From the NCBI RefSeq assembly GCF_003597395.2, contig NC_133773.1, positions 142,231,818 through 142,295,817 of the forward strand: a DNA stretch of 64,000 nt, read 5' to 3'. Both the position numbers and the translations under genes were made by a program. This stretch comes from Chelonoidis abingdonii (Eukaryota > Chordata > Testudines > Testudinidae). Under the pieces are notes generated by a model. It had not been told where the DNA came from, did not search any database, and worked only from the letters and a program-made list of their open reading frames with translations. Below, in pieces: positions 23,511 through 35,110 of this stretch. How positions within the stretch are numbered: position 1 is the stretch's first letter; each line of letters begins with the position of its first letter.

Positions 23511-23962
23511 GGGGCAGTGTGTGTCTCTCTCTCTTTTCCCCACACACAAGGTGTGTGTCTGTCTCTGTCTGCCATGCTGTCTCCTCTCCCTCCTGTTTGT
23601 GCTGCTTTGATGAGAGGCTACCATTAACAACAATGTGTTAACCCTTGAGGGCTCAGCCGAATGCTAGTTCATCATTTAGCAGCAAAGCATTCCCTGGGAA
23701 ATATCCCACCCTCTGACTCCAGCACCTCAACCAAGCTTCACAGTCATCATAGCTGTGAACAGTATTAAATTGTTTTGTTTAAAATGTATACTGTGTATAT
23801 CTATATAATATATAGTTTTTTGTCTGGTGAAAAAAATTCCCCTGGAACCTAACGCCCCGTAGTTTCATTAATTCTTATGGGAAATTGGATTCGCTTAACA
23901 TTGTTTTGCTTAAAGTTGCATTTTTCAGGAACATAACTACAATGTTAAGCAAGGAGTTACTG
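23510..23962. mobile_element. Tigger-like non-autonomous DNA transposon
   Basis: The right end is AACTACAATGTTAAGCAAGG followed by AGTTACTG, ending at a TA dinucleotide (23963-23964) as expected for TcMar transposons. Interior markers are GAACCTAACGCCCCGTAG and GGAAATTGGATTCGCTTAAC. The left boundary is unclear and may lie anywhere between 23390 and 23760. Confidence 0.55.
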
Positions 23963-24632
23963 TATATGCATCCACGGGGAAAAACCAAACCACATAGCGT
24001 GGGAAGGTCTAATCTGATGTGCACCATTTAATGTCAGGCAATTCTGCAGATTGGACTCTACAACTAATTGCAAAAAGCTGTTGTGTGTCTTCAGGCACTA
24101 TATGACCTGGAAATGGGAATGAATGCAGGGAAAACTTAAGTCACATTTTCCCATCTGCCCTAATGTCCTCAACTAAATTGACTGTTCTTCACAAAGCAGT
24201 ATGTTAGCAAAGTCACTGTAGTGAATCTTAGAGGAGCAGTCCTTTCCCACGTAAAATTTTAAGCCATGCTTCCGCACAAATCCACATACTGCTAAGATTT
24301 TTTCAGATAGTTTCTTGCCTCTATTACTAACTTTGAGATTTCTTTCAAAGGAAGGTTTTATCCTCCTCCCTTGATCCTTCAGTGAGATCATATTGCTACT
24401 CTTGGTGAGACAACTGTAGCTTCTATAGCAATGTGCTCATGCCCTAGTCTCAGTATTTATTATAATTACATTATATGATCAGGAGAAGTCACAGCTAGGG
24501 TTGTGAGGGTGGGAGTTGGAGCAGTTTCACGGATACCTTCAGCATTGGCAGGTGGTAGAAGGCAGTGTTGCTGTGTGAAATATCTGGGCTCGAGACAGAT
24601 GGTCTCATTTGGTGCTGTTTTTTTCCCCTTAG

Positions 24633-25365
24633 TTAAAGACTATCTGCCTTCGCCAAAATTAACCCACAAGAGAGCATTCAGTGATGAGATCTCCCAGGTT
24701 AATGTGGTAGCGGAGCCGAAAGCAATCCAAAGCCTGAAACCAAAGAATGAGCTTGTCTCCAGATCCTCTCTCTGTGTCAATGGAAGCCATGTTTACAGTG
24801 ATGAACCTGCACCAAAGAGCCCGATGTCTGGCCTACCGAGCTCCTCGCCGCTGTCCCTGCCTCTACAGAATATCGCCAGAAAGTCTGAGGAGGGTTTCCA
24901 TGCTGGCTTCCCTCCTCCTGACTCTGAAGACCTGCCATGGGGAGCCAGCAGCTTTGAGAAGGGGCAGCAGAAGGACGAGCCCAGATTCCTTCCCTCTCCT
25001 CCCAGCTTAGCAGTACAAGAGGAGAACAAGGTCTCAACCAAAGCTGTAACCCTCAGCAATCATCTAGGCAGAGCCAAGTTGGAAGAAGGCAGCCGCTTAG
25101 AGACCAAACCCATGCAGATCACAACACCAATGGTCTTCTCCATGGAGGTGATGAAAGACAAGCCCCTTGAGGAAACCAGAAAGTCCAAGGTCAGCCTCTT
25201 CCACCACGGGGGCACCAAAAGTGATGCAGGGAACAAGAGCTTGGGAGAGAAGCTGGGATCATCCCTGACCGTATCTCCACAAGTAACAGCTGCTGGAGAT
25301 GAGAAGAGTAAGAGCAGCAGCTGGTTTGGATCCAAGGACACCAAAGAACCTTCTCAGAAACCCAG
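24633..25365 (+). CDS. RAB11FIP5: RAB11FIP5 exon 3: Ser/Pro-rich linker
   Basis: Encodes residues 153 (split Val) to 396 of the window numbering, then two bases (AG) of a split Ser. The FIP5 family signature is clear: LTHKRAFSDEISQVNV near the start, SRSSLCVNGSHVYSDEP around residues 185-205, KVSLFHHGG, SLGEKLGSSL and KSSSWFGSKDTKEPSQKP at the end. Human FIP5, as recalled, has THKRTYSDE, SRSSLCVNGSHIY and AKSSWFGLREAKDPTQKP at the same places. The region is low-complexity with many Ser-Pro sites, so it is probably a disordered phosphorylated linker between the C2 domain and the Rab11-binding coiled coil. The acceptor is CCCTTAG|TT (24631-24632) and the donor is CCCAG|GTCAGT. An ATG at 24503 lies upstream of the acceptor in the same frame, inside the intron, and is not used as a start here. 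Confidence 0.95.
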
Positions 25366-25609
25366 GTCAGTAAATCCAGGATTCTGGGCTATGCTGAACT
25401 GCTCCCTACAGTCACACTTCAGAGGCCGCTGTAGATCTTTAACCAAGCTGCCCCAAGATACAATCTAAAAAGCTGTGCCGTTACAATGTTACTCTACAGG
25501 GTAAATGGAATGGTGATCCTCAGTTAGATGCACTTTCCAAACCTATTTTCTAGCTATGCTGTGATGGGGAAAAAATACTTCCAAGGGGCTCTAAATATTT
25601 GTCGATGTC

Positions 25610-25835
25610 TCCTGTAGGGGAAAGGCTGGTCTTGTGGCTAAAGCACAGGGCTGGGAGTCAGGAGCCCTGGGTTCTGTTCCTGCTTCTGCCACAGATCCAC
25701 CATGTGAGCTCAGGCAAGGTAGTTTCCCCTTCTGGGCCTTTTGGGATGATACAATTCTCTCCAGGATGGAGGTTTAACTCAGTAATGTTTGCAAAGCATA
25801 TTTGAAATCCTTGGTGGGAAAGTGCTATTAAAATA
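25610..25835 (+). repeat. MIR-like CORE-SINE
   Basis: TCTTGTGGCTAAAGCACAGG (box A region), GGGAGTCAGGAGCCCTGGGT, GAGCTCAGGCAAGGTAGTTT and a terminal GGGAAAGTGCTATTAAAATA. Confidence 0.7.
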
Positions 25836-27323
25836 TTATTCCTAGGTAGCTAACGTTTCCTTTGTAGTTCCTGTTGCACGCACTTTGGATCTTGGGGATC
25901 AAGATAGCTAGTGACAGGTGCATTGCTTATAAAGGAGGATGCACTCCCGGATTTTTGATTCAGGGTGGCACCGTGCTGGCCAGGAGGGTGATAGGTGGGT
26001 AACTCTGGGTAATTTGAGTGAATCCTTTTGAAGTGGCAGATCCCAGCTCTGCTGTTTCCCTCTTTCCTCCTGCATATGCATCTCTAATTGCTCTAGCATA
26101 GCGCGGTGTTTCATCTTCTACACAGGCGCAGGAGTCTGTGGCACATGGAACTATTACATTGTGCCCCTTATATGCTGGTTATATCATGGAGATGCAATTC
26201 CCACCCCCATCCTCCTCATTCTTCTTAATGGTGGAGTTCTTGTGAGGGTGTTGAGAACCACTGAACCAAACAGTAAACCCCGTGTCTGATGGAAACCACT
26301 TATAGCCAGGGGGTGCAGCAGTACCCCTAGTTCCATCACCTGTTCATTCTTGTCTGCTGTTTTCAGTCCAATCTTCCTGCTGATATTGCAGGGAGCGAAC
26401 CCACCCACCCAATATTCACTGACTTTAATAAAAAGGATGACTGCTCTAACTCTAACTGGTCGCTTATCCCTGGTCCATCAAGGAAAATAAATTCTGAAGT
26501 ACATTTGGTTTGCTGTGCCTTTAGCTCTGCATGGATCCTGCTGTTCTTAAGGATTTGTTTAGGTTTGCAACATTGCCTGGAGTGGAAGCAGGAGGAAAAG
26601 TTTGTTTGTTCTTTGGAGACTCAGGTTTTAAAAAAAATGAATTTTGAGAATGCTGGTCTAGGGCTGCATAAGAGGAAAAAACCTGGTTTGTTTGAGGTAA
26701 GGGCCTGGGGTGCTGAAACAATTGGTTCAAATACTAAAAGGATTTCTTACAATGTTATCAGAGCACAACAGGGTTTGCTTCCTGCAGCCTGAACAAGGAT
26801 GATGAAGTATGGCTACCTTGCATGCTCATTATAAAGGGGAAAAAATAACTCTTCCCTTGTACCCCTGTGGAAAATGCTACAGTTGCAGAAGGCCATGGAT
26901 ACATGGAACTAGATTAAAGGGGGGAAATTATAAAAGGAAAAAATAAAATCACTTTTCAAAGACCTTCCTCACCTCACAAACTTCCACTTTACATTATCAG
27001 AGCGTCGCTCCCATGGCAGTTTGGGGCAGAGGGAGGGATCAGTGCTTGCTACTTCTGACAGTCAAGTCAGATGTTACAAATCAGTCTTACTCCTTGCTAA
27101 TTGATGGGCACTTTTTAAGAGAGTTTTACTCACTAAATGACTTCCTGAGATCCCAACTCCTACTAAATGTCAATGGGACTTGGGCTGCTAGGTTACTTTT
27201 GAAATTTTTACCCAGTATGTTCACATCTTATATTTCTTTCATCTTGGAGAGGGAAACTGAACTAGTTAGTCTTTAGTTAATTTCACTTTCTGCTTCTGCA
27301 TCACTAATTCTATGCTGACTATA

Positions 27324-27725
27324 CAGTAGAACCTCAGAGTTACAAGCACCTTGGGAATAGAGGTGGTTCCTAACTCTGAAATGTTTGTAACTCTGAACAA
27401 AACATTATGGTGGTTCTTTCAAAAGTTTACAACTGAACAGAGACGTAATACAGCTTTGAAACTTTACTGTGCAGGAGAAAAATGCTGCTTTTAACCATCT
27501 TAATTTAAATGAAACAAGCACAGAAACTGTTTCCTTATCTTGTCAAATCTTTTTTTAAACTTTCCCTTTGTTCTGCAGTAGTTTGTTTAACACGGCACTG
27601 TACTGTATTTGCGGGTTGTTGTTTTTTCTCTGCCACTGCCTGATTGCATACTTCTGGTTCCAAATGAAGTGGGTGGTTGACCAGTCAGTTTGTCACTCTG
27701 GAGTTTGTAACTCTGTGGTTCCTAT
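27324..27725. mobile_element. Tigger-like MITE (TcMar)
   Basis: The left terminus CAGTAGAACCTCAGAGTTAC starts directly after a TA (27322-27323). The right side ends GTTTGTAACTCTGTGGTTCC, its inverted and decayed counterpart. An internal inverted copy (CCTAACTCTGAAATGTTTGT) repeats the end motif. No transposase. Confidence 0.7.
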
Positions 27726-27744
27726 CTCTGTGCAGACTGATTTG

Positions 27745-27870
27745 CCAGCACCCTTGTGCTCTATGGGTAGGGCAGTATTAGCCACATTTTACAAGTGGGG
27801 CTACTGAAGCAGGCAGGTTTAGTGAAGTGTCCAGGACCATGTGGTAAGTCAGTGACAAGCTCTTCCCGCT
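27745..27870 (-). repeat. MIR-like CORE-SINE, reverse orientation
   Basis: TTAGCCACATTTTACAAGTG, then GTGAAGTGTCCAGGACCATG and TGGTAAGTCAGTGACAAG follow the reversed MIR order. Confidence 0.5.
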
Positions 27871-28654
27871 TCACTTCTGATGTAGTCTACAGCACTTCTG
27901 CATTCAGTAACCCAGAAGCAGCTGAGCAAGTCAGCACCAGGTGTCTTCCTGAGAGCGAGCCTCCATTCAAGCCTTCCTTAGAATGGTGATATCCTTTCTG
28001 CCACCTCTTCTTGAAGCAGAGTAACCCCAGCTAGTCAACTGAGTAAACAAGTAGAACTTAACATGGGTATTTTAAAGAGCCTAAGACCATCCTGGACTAA
28101 CCTAATTACAGGCAACTTGACAATGTCACAAGTGAAGGCCTTGGCTTGTAGTTAATGTGTGGGTGGCTCCTAGGTTTGGTAATGGGACACCAGACCCTGT
28201 GAACTCACCAGCACCTAGTTTCTGCAGCAGTCATGGGAGTCTGTGCCAGGTGCAGATAAATTTAAACTTTCAGGTTTTATTGAGTTCAGTAAGAAAATTA
28301 AATCATACTGGGTCCTTTTGTATCAGGTTTAAATATTAACAGTGTACAATGTCCCTCCATTTTCAGCGTGCAGCTTATTTTTGGCTCAGGTAGACGTTGG
28401 CAGGGATGAGATTGGCGGTTTCAGTGTCTGAGTGGGGTACTGTTGGGAGCTGGGACAACATGGAGGAAGGGCAGTTTGGAATTGGGGGAATAAGCACAGT
28501 GGCTGGAGGATTTTTGATTAGTCATTTTTGTTGATGACAAAAAATAGGGGAAACCCTCCAAGTAATGCAGCCTTGCCCAGTTGTCCTGAAAGCTTACCTT
28601 GCCAGGCCTGAGATCTATTCACCCACTTTTTTCTTGGATCATCATGGGTCAGAA

Positions 28655-28790
28655 CAATGGTTTTCAACCTTTTTTTCATATGCAGACCCCTAAAAAAATA
28701 TCAAATGGAGATGCAGACTCCTTTGGAAATGTTTGACATAGTCTGTAGACCGGCAGGGGTCTGCGGACCACAGGTTGAAAGCTACCAAGT
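28655..28790. mobile_element. hAT-like MITE
   Basis: The left end AATGGTTTTCAACCTTTTTT and the right end GGACCACAGGTTGAAAGCTA are imperfect inverted repeats. The internal GTCTGTAGACCGGCAGGGGT resembles a second inverted pair. Related to 9714-9822. Confidence 0.5.
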
Positions 28791-29570
28791 TAGAACGATC
28801 AAATGAGTATATTTTAGTGGCCAAGGGCCAACAGAATAGTGAAAGATGTCATTAAATAGGATTAATGGAGCAAACTGCAAATAGAGAAACTCAACCCATT
28901 AACCATAAAGCAAGGTTATGGTTAAAACACCTACCACTTTATATCTTCAAAGGGCTTTAAAAACCCCTAACTACAAACAAACTCAATTAGCCTAAAGAGA
29001 GACCACCCTGAGCTATTGACTAATAGCTGGTGACAGCTCTGTCCACTTTGAAGGCTGCTGCACACAGCTTCTGCCAGCTCTGTGACCCTCCTGACCTAAT
29101 TTGGCCAACCTGCTCAGCTGGACATGTTAAGTTGTTGGATTCAGCACTGCCATACACCTTCTGTAGCAATTTACACCTGTGCAAATTGGGTGTAAAATGC
29201 TACCACTGGCGAGAGAGGGAAGTGCTGCCAGGTAACATTTTGTACCCACCTTGCGTCCATATGACACAGAGGTAAGTGACATCATGCCATGCAGGGTAGT
29301 AGAGAATCGGGCCCCATTGTTTGGCCCGTGTTACTGCCAGTCTCATTGTGCAATCCCACTTCAGTGAAACATGTCACTGCCCCAGCACTGGAGATGTCTC
29401 CAGGGCAGATGATAGAAGCAGCCCTGAAATAAAGCCTTACAACATCCGTGGGAGGTGTGCAGTAAGTTGGGGCCCCTCCCACTTCACAGGTGGGGGAGAC
29501 AGCCAGATTTTCGAGTGGCCACTGGTTGGTGGGGGTTCCCCTGTTTGGGGTGCCCTGTTAGAGACAGCTG

Positions 29571-29662
29571 GGGCCTGGTTTTCAGAAGTCCTGATCACCT
29601 GGAGCGCCCGTCGGCCTCAGGTGGAGTTGGGGGCGCTCAGCACCTCTGAAATTCAGGCCCAA
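29571..29662. repeat. Palindromic interspersed element
   Basis: GGCCTGGTTTTCAGAAGTCC at the left is the imperfect inverse of GCACCTCTGAAATTCAGGCC at the right; the centre (CACCTGGAGCGCC / GGGGGCGCTC) is also partly self-complementary. The whole 92 bp could fold into one hairpin. This looks like a known sauropsid MITE type, but I cannot name it. Confidence 0.55.
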
Positions 29663-29829
29663 GGTGTGTCACGTCAGGTACCGCAGATCGGTGGTTCCTC
29701 CTTTCTGCTTGGGCCAAAGCGACTTGCCCAGAGGCCTGGCTGGAGTTAGCAGCAGAGGTTAGAGCCACCTAGGAAACTGCAGAGGGGTGAGGGATGACTC
29801 CGCTTCGTCACGGCTGACTTCCTGTTTCC

Positions 29830-30500
29830 TGCCAGGCCTGCCTTTCCCAGCCGGCCTGGGAAGGGCTCGGATGGACTAGGCCAGCCGGCTCCAGCTTTCC
29901 CCAGCCACTGCACGGAGTAGCCGCCGCCCTGGAGGTGGGTGCCCCCAGTGGCTTGGCTGACGCTGTGTGCGGGCCCTCGCCTAGGCCAGGCCTAGCGTAG
30001 TCCCTGCTGGTTGGGGGAGATGGGAGATGTCCAGGCCTGGGGAGACGATCGAGTGGGGGGGGCTCCCCCAATGCCCTGAGGAGGAGGAGAGCTCCAGCCC
30101 GCCGATATGAGAACAACGCGGGGGGGCGTTGCCACAGAGTGACTGAAAGGCCTCGTTCCCTTCCCCTCCCTGCCTCGGCGACGGATTTCCCTGGGACACC
30201 GAGCGCCGAATGGCCGGTGGGTGGTTCTTTGCTGCTCCCAAGGCCCTGTTCAGAAACGGGGGCTCGGCATTGGGCTGCTCAGATTGGCTCTGTGCTCTAA
30301 TGGCGCCAGTGTTTTTAACGCCCTTATTAAAAATGCCCGTAGCGCCCCTCCCTTCCCTCCGATCCCTTAACACTCGCCTCCCCGCGGAGAAGGGACTGCG
30401 AGCTCTTCGATTGTATGCAGTGCAGTTGCAGCTCTTAGACTGACTCTTGTTTCACCCCTTCCGCGTAAACTGTTTCCTTCCCACCCCTTATGTTTAAAAC
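29830..30500. promoter_or_regulatory. CpG-rich block (possible internal CpG island)
   Basis: About 30 CpG dinucleotides fall between roughly 30030 and 30530 by hand count, well above the flanks, with GC content clearly raised. Just upstream are ETS-like cores (ACTTCCTGTTTCCTG, about 29817) and a CRE-like half site (CGTCACG, about 29807). No transposon family is recognisable. It lies inside intron 3, about 14 kb before the large exon, and could be an alternative promoter for either strand. No TATA box or first exon was identified, so the role is inference. Confidence 0.4.
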
Positions 30501-31089
30501 ACTAAAGACTCCCTCGGACGCAGGGCCTTTGGGGTGCTCACTCTGCTGCTCCCAAGGGGAGCAGGGGGGAGGATCCCTCCAGGTGTGTGTTGGGAGAGCA
30601 GAAATCATGTTGATCAGATGGGTGGCATATGCTCTGAAGTCTTTGCAGTGAAAGTGATCTGGAGACCTATCTGTAACTTATCCCCACTCCGGTTACTGCC
30701 CTTTCCCTCATCCCCAGCCCTGCAGCATGGCTCAGAGTCCAGGGTACTGGCACCCTTGGGGTGCTGCTGGGCCGGGTGGCCTCAGAAGTCTTGGCTTGGC
30801 CCTGGGAAATTATAAAGCTGCTGCCTCTGGTCTCTCCCTAGAGGATTCAAAGGCCTTCAAGTGCTAGTTTTCCTAGGGTATTGCTGGGTGCAGCTGGCAA
30901 AGTTCTGGCTCTATTAATGCCCACAGCAGCACAGGGAGCGATTTTTTCCATTGTTATTTGAGGGAAAAACGCCTGATCTTTGTTTCTGTTATGGTTGGAA
31001 TTTGAGCCTTGACCTCTGTGCCTCAGCTTTTCCATATGCATGTGGTTTTATTTCTCTTCTAATACAGATTTGCACTCCTTTTGCTAAGG

Positions 31090-31268
31090 AAGGGAGGGAT
31101 AGCTCAGTGGTTTGAGCATTGGCCTGCTAAACTCAGGCTTGTGAGTTCAGTCCTTGAGGGGGCCATTTAGGGATCTGGGGCAAAAATCAGTACTTGGTCC
31201 TGCTAGTGAAGGCAGGGGGCTGGAGTTGATGACCTTTCGGGGTCCCTTCTGGTTCTATGAGATAGGTA
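31090..31268 (+). mobile_element. CryI-type tRNA-derived SINE (turtle Pol III SINE)
   Basis: The head resembles tRNA-Lys: GGATAGCTCAGTGGTTTGAG contains box A, and GTGAGTTCAGTCC is box B. A middle unit (GCCATTTAGGGATCTGGGGC) follows, then a CR1-like tail (TTGATGACCTTTCGGGGTCC then TTCTGGTTCTATGA). This combination is known from cryptodiran turtles, where the SINE shares its tail with CR1. It is the main basis for the species-group call. Confidence 0.85.
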
Positions 31269-31563
31269 TATCTCCATATATTATCATCTCTGGATTGTGA
31301 GTGCCTGTTGAACATAGTGCAGTGTTGTTGTACTTGCTCTGAAGAGCACACTGGGAACTGTAGGAGAAATCTGACTGATTATATGTTGGATCAAGATGAG
31401 GTACTCGAGTTGTTCATATTTTTTTTAATCAAGAGATAGGCCACGATATACAAAAGACTGCCAGACAGTGGATTCCTTTCTCCCCTCATTTATTTATTTA
31501 TTTTGACTCATTGATCTGTATGTGCCTTTTATGGGAGTAGCTGGGTTAGTCAATATTTTCAAA

Positions 31564-31965
31564 CAGTGGTTCTCAACCAGGGGTATGTGTGCCCCTGGGG
31601 CTATGCAGAGGTCTTCCGGGGGTACATCAGCTCATCTAGATATTTGCCTAGTTTTACAACAGGTTACAGGAAAAGCACTAGCTAAGTCAGTACAAACTTA
31701 AATTGCATACAGACAGTGACTTGTTTATATTCCTCTATATACTATACACTGAAATGTAAGGTACAATGTTTATATTCCAATTGATCTATTTTATAATTAT
31801 AGTAAAAATGAGAAAATCAGCAATTTTTCAGTAAAGATGTGGCTGTGACACTTGTATTTTTGTGTCTGATTTTGTAGGCAAGTAGTTTAAGTGAGGTGTA
31901 ACTTGGGGGTACACAAGAGAGTTCCCGAGAGGGGTACAGGAATCTGGAAAGGTTGAGAGCCACTG
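31564..31965. mobile_element. hAT-like non-autonomous element
   Basis: CAGTGGTTCTCAACC (31564-31578) and GGTTGAGAGCCACTG (31951-31965) are inverted repeats matching at 14 of 15 positions. The interior is AT-rich without a frame. The 8-bp flanks (TTTTCAAA and TCTTAATA) match only partly, so the target duplication is decayed or misplaced. Confidence 0.8.
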
Positions 31966-32284
31966 TCTTAATAAACAGTGCAGACCTATGTGTCCAGGCC
32001 GTTACAAATGTGTGCTTTTCTCCCCCCCGCCCCCCCCCCGAGCCCCTTGCGGAACCCGTAACACCCTCAGATCACAGTCTGACAAATAGCTGATATGGTA
32101 GGAAGAATTGGGATGCTTTTCTTGGAATGTTTTCTACAGCTGGCTATGCCATGAGAATGTGAGTGGGGGAGGAAGAGGCTGAGGGTAGGGAAGGGAAATC
32201 TAAACTCTGATGCAAAAACTTGCCTGGTAATTGCTCAAGCAAGAGACTCAAGGGAGAAGGTTTGTTGCCGATTTGAATTCTGAC

Positions 32285-32365
32285 TGTGTACTCAGTGCTC
32301 TGCAGACCTAGAAACTCCTGGTCCCTGCTGCAAGGAGCTTACAATCGAAAGACAAGGGCAGCTTG
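32285..32365 (-). repeat. L2-like LINE 3' tail, reverse orientation
   Basis: TACTCAGTGCTCTGCAGACC, CCTGGTCCCTGCTGCAAGGA and GCTTACAATCGAAAGACAAG match the reversed tail family. Confidence 0.5.
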
Positions 32366-32654
32366 CCTGTAATAGAAGAACATCCATAGATTGTGAAGGA
32401 AGCCCTGTTGAGTATCAGCAAAGGGCTTTGAGGGGTATTTTATGGTGGGAGTAGTTTGGTCGGTGGATAGACAAGAAGGGGGGAGTTTCAGGTGAAGCGG
32501 TGGTTTGGAAGAAGGCACAAAGGGGAGAATGGAAGGGCCAGTTTAATAGAGGCTCTAGAGGAGTGTAGGCGGCATGGTGGTGATAAAATGGTTGCTTTTA
32601 ACAGGCTTGCTGGGAGCTCATCTGACTGTGGATGTTGTAGACTGACAGGCCTTG

Positions 32655-32805
32655 TCCTTTGCTCCGCCACTGGCTCACTGTAAGACCTTGGTCAAGCCAC
32701 TTGATGACAGTGTGCCTCAGTTTCCTTATTGCTAAAATGAGGATGATGCCTCCACCTTAGATGAAGGAAGGTGTATATAAACTGCTAAGTGCTATTATTA
32801 TTCCT
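32655..32805 (+). repeat. MIR-like CORE-SINE
   Basis: CTCCGCCACTGGCTCACTGT, AGACCTTGGTCAAGCCACTT, GTGCCTCAGTTTCCTTATTG and an AAGTGCTATTATTATTCC end. A short (GA)n tract follows at 32838-32850. Confidence 0.75.
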
Positions 32806-33169
32806 GAGTCGGACAATTTGAGGTGTTGGAGTACTGTAGAGAGAGAGAGAGCACGGAGACTTAGGCTTGACAAACTATATCTGTCCTGCTAGAGCGAAGT
32901 GTAGTCCTGACACCAGGACACTGGCTCTTCTCCTAAAGTCTAAGGAGGGAAGCTAAAGGAAGCAGATTGACTGGCTGCTAGGAAAAGGAAGTAGTTACTG
33001 AGTGCCTGTTAGGTGTCTGGAACTGTTTACTGCTGTCCTGCAGGAGGGCCCAAGGGCCCCAATCAGATTGGGCACCCTTTGTGGGTGGGTACAGTGCCCA
33101 GCTCAGTCAGAGAGGCTCTTGCCTCAAAGAGTCCGCGATCTGGATGCAAGTGATTCAGTGAGGGATTTG

Positions 33170-33915
33170 TTTCAGAGTAGCAGCCGTGTTAGTCTGTATC
33201 CGCAAAAAGAACAGGAGTACTTGTGGCACCTTAGAGACTAACAAATTTATTTGAGCATAAGCTTTCGTGGGCTACAGCCCACTTCACTGGATGCATAGAA
33301 TGGAGCATATAAGAAGACTATATATACATACACACAGAGAAGATGCCATACCCGCTGTAAGAGGCTAGTTAATTAAGATGACCTGTTATCAGCAGGAAAA
33401 AAACTTTTGTAGTGATAATCAAGATGGTCAATTACAGACATTTGACAAGAAGTGTAAGGATCGTTATAAGAAAATACATGCAAGTAGTGTAATGACTCAG
33501 CCATTCGCAGTCTCTGTTCAAGGCAGAGTTAACGGTATCTAATTTGCAAATCAATTCAAGCTCAGCAGTTTCTCATTGGAGTCTGTTTTTGAAGTCTTTC
33601 TGTTGCAAAATTGCCACCTTCAGGTCTGTTACTGAGTGGCCAGAGAGGCTGAAGGGTTCTCCTACTGGTTTTTGAGTGTTATGCTTCCTGATATCAGTTT
33701 TGTGTCCGTTTATTCTTTTGTGTAGAGACTGTCCGGTTTGGCCAATATACATGGCAGAGGGGCAGTGTGTGTGTGTGGCAAACGAGGACAAGTGAATGCC
33801 AACAGGAAGGTGTGTTAGGTAAGCGAGCCGTGTGTGTGGTTTGCAGGGTTTTGTAACAAAGCCAGATGAGGAACTAGTGTTGCTAGACCTTGCTGGCTCC
33901 ATCTCAGTTTGACAC
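33170..33915 (-). mobile_element. Penelope-like element, 3' part with GIY-YIG endonuclease remnant
   Basis: The plus-strand start TTCAGAGTAGCAGCCGTGTT and GCACCTTAGAGACTAACAAA is the usual terminal sequence of this turtle element. On the minus strand the segment 33573-33917 encodes CPSAMYIGQTGQSLHKRING and ...VTDLKVAILQQKDFKNRLQ without a stop. That is a GIY-YIG-type nuclease end, where the YIG of the motif lies in AMYIGQTG. The VIYAI half of the motif is lost (FATHTHCPSAM at that place). RT is absent because of 5' truncation. Homologous to 3640-4125 and to both arms at 49.2-52.3 kb. Confidence 0.85.
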
Positions 33916-34189
33916 ACAAATAATTTCTAGTGTTGTCTTGCTTCAGGATCTAAAATCACGAGCCGCCAAAATATTAGGGTCTTACAGAACCTATTAGGAA
34001 AAGAGTGTGGTGAAAGGGGCTGTGCTGTCATGTGTCTCTCTTTCCTCTTGGGTTCATAGGGGAAATCTGGAAAAGCCTCCACTATGTCCAGTCAGGTACA
34101 TCCCCATGGTCCAATCCCTTTCAAGGTATGTTGATTTCCAGTGGCAAGGTCAGGGATTTTGCATGCTGAAGAGCCCAGTATCAAGGGTG

Positions 34190-35110
34190 TACATAAAAAC
34201 GGCCATATTAGGTCAGACCAAAGGTCCATCAAGCCCAGTGTCCTGTCCTCTGACACTGCTACCTCACTGTTTACCCCTTTTTCCAGATCATTTATGAATA
34301 TATTAAATAGGACTGGTCCCAGTACAGATCCCTGAGGGACACCACTATTTCCCTCTCTCCATTCTGAAAACTGACCATTTATTTTCTACCCTTTGTTTCC
34401 TATCTTTTAACCAGTTACCAGTCTATGAGAGAACCTTCCCATTTATCCCATGACTGCTTATTTTGCTTAACAGCCTTTGGTGAGAGACCTTGTCAAAGGC
34501 TTTCTGAAAATCTAAAGACACCATATCCACTGGCTCTCCTTTGTCTGCATGATTGTTGGCCCCATCAAAGCATTCTAGTAGATTGGTGAGGCATGATTTC
34601 CCTTTACAAAAACCATGTTGACTATTTCCCAACAAATTATGTTCATCTATGGGTCTGACGATTTTCTTCTTTACGATAGTTTCAACCAATTTGCCCGATA
34701 CCGAAGTGAGGCTTACTGGCCTGTAGTTGTCAGGGTCACCTCTGGAGCTCTTTTTAAAAATTGGCATCACATTAGTTATCCTCCAGTCATTTGGTACAGA
34801 AGCTGATTTAAATGATAGGTTACAGATGACAGTTAGTAGTCCTGCAGTTTCACATTTGAGTTCCTTCAGAACTCTTGGGTGAATACCATCAGGTCCTGGA
34901 GACTTATTACTGTTTAGTTTATCAACTTGTTCCAAAACCTCCTCTAATGACACCTCAATTTGGGACAATTCCTCAGATCTATCACCCAAAAAGAATGGCT
35001 GAGGTTTGGGAATCTCCCTCACATCCTCAACAGTAGAGACCGATGCAAAGAATTCATAATGTCTGTGACTAAATATTTGATGGGAAACATTTTCTTTATC
35101 CTTTATTGCC
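34190..35110 (-). mobile_element. CR1 LINE, internally deleted, with open RT segment
   Basis: On the minus strand, 34423-35022 is an uninterrupted 199-codon reading frame of CR1 ORF2 reverse transcriptase. LNSNKSPGPDGIHPRVLKEL, NDWRITNVMPIFKKSSRGDP, NYRPVSLTSVSGKLVETIV and VSLDFQKAFDKVSHQRLL are the standard RT blocks; the YADD catalytic block is not present in the frame. At 34190-34255 lies a piece of the CR1 3' tail, directly next to RT sequence, so the part between was deleted in this copy. It is not a host gene. Confidence 0.9.

Larger units (their letters stand above)
21950..24632 (+). other. RAB11FIP5: RAB11FIP5 intron 2
   Basis: GT-AG intron between exons that join in frame (G|TT gives Val). 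The acceptor is preceded by a good pyrimidine tract (GTTTTTTTCCCCTTAG). It contains a CR1 tail and two AT-rich repeats listed separately. The remaining unique stretches show no gene. Confidence 0.9.

Noticed and set aside
24503..24632. ATG at 24503 in frame with exon 3, as a possible start
   Set aside because: The bases before 24633 are the intron 2 pyrimidine tract and AG. Exon 2 joins to 24633 in frame and matches the known protein; the upstream frame has no similarity.
31090..31165. tRNA-like sequence with A and B boxes
   Set aside because: It is the head of a CryI SINE; the acceptor stem does not pair and a CR1-like tail follows.
34423..35022. 199-residue reverse-transcriptase frame as a domesticated host gene
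   Set aside because: The RT is partial, lacks the catalytic block, and is directly flanked by CR1 tail sequence inside an intron in antisense orientation. Ordinary CR1 decay explains it.
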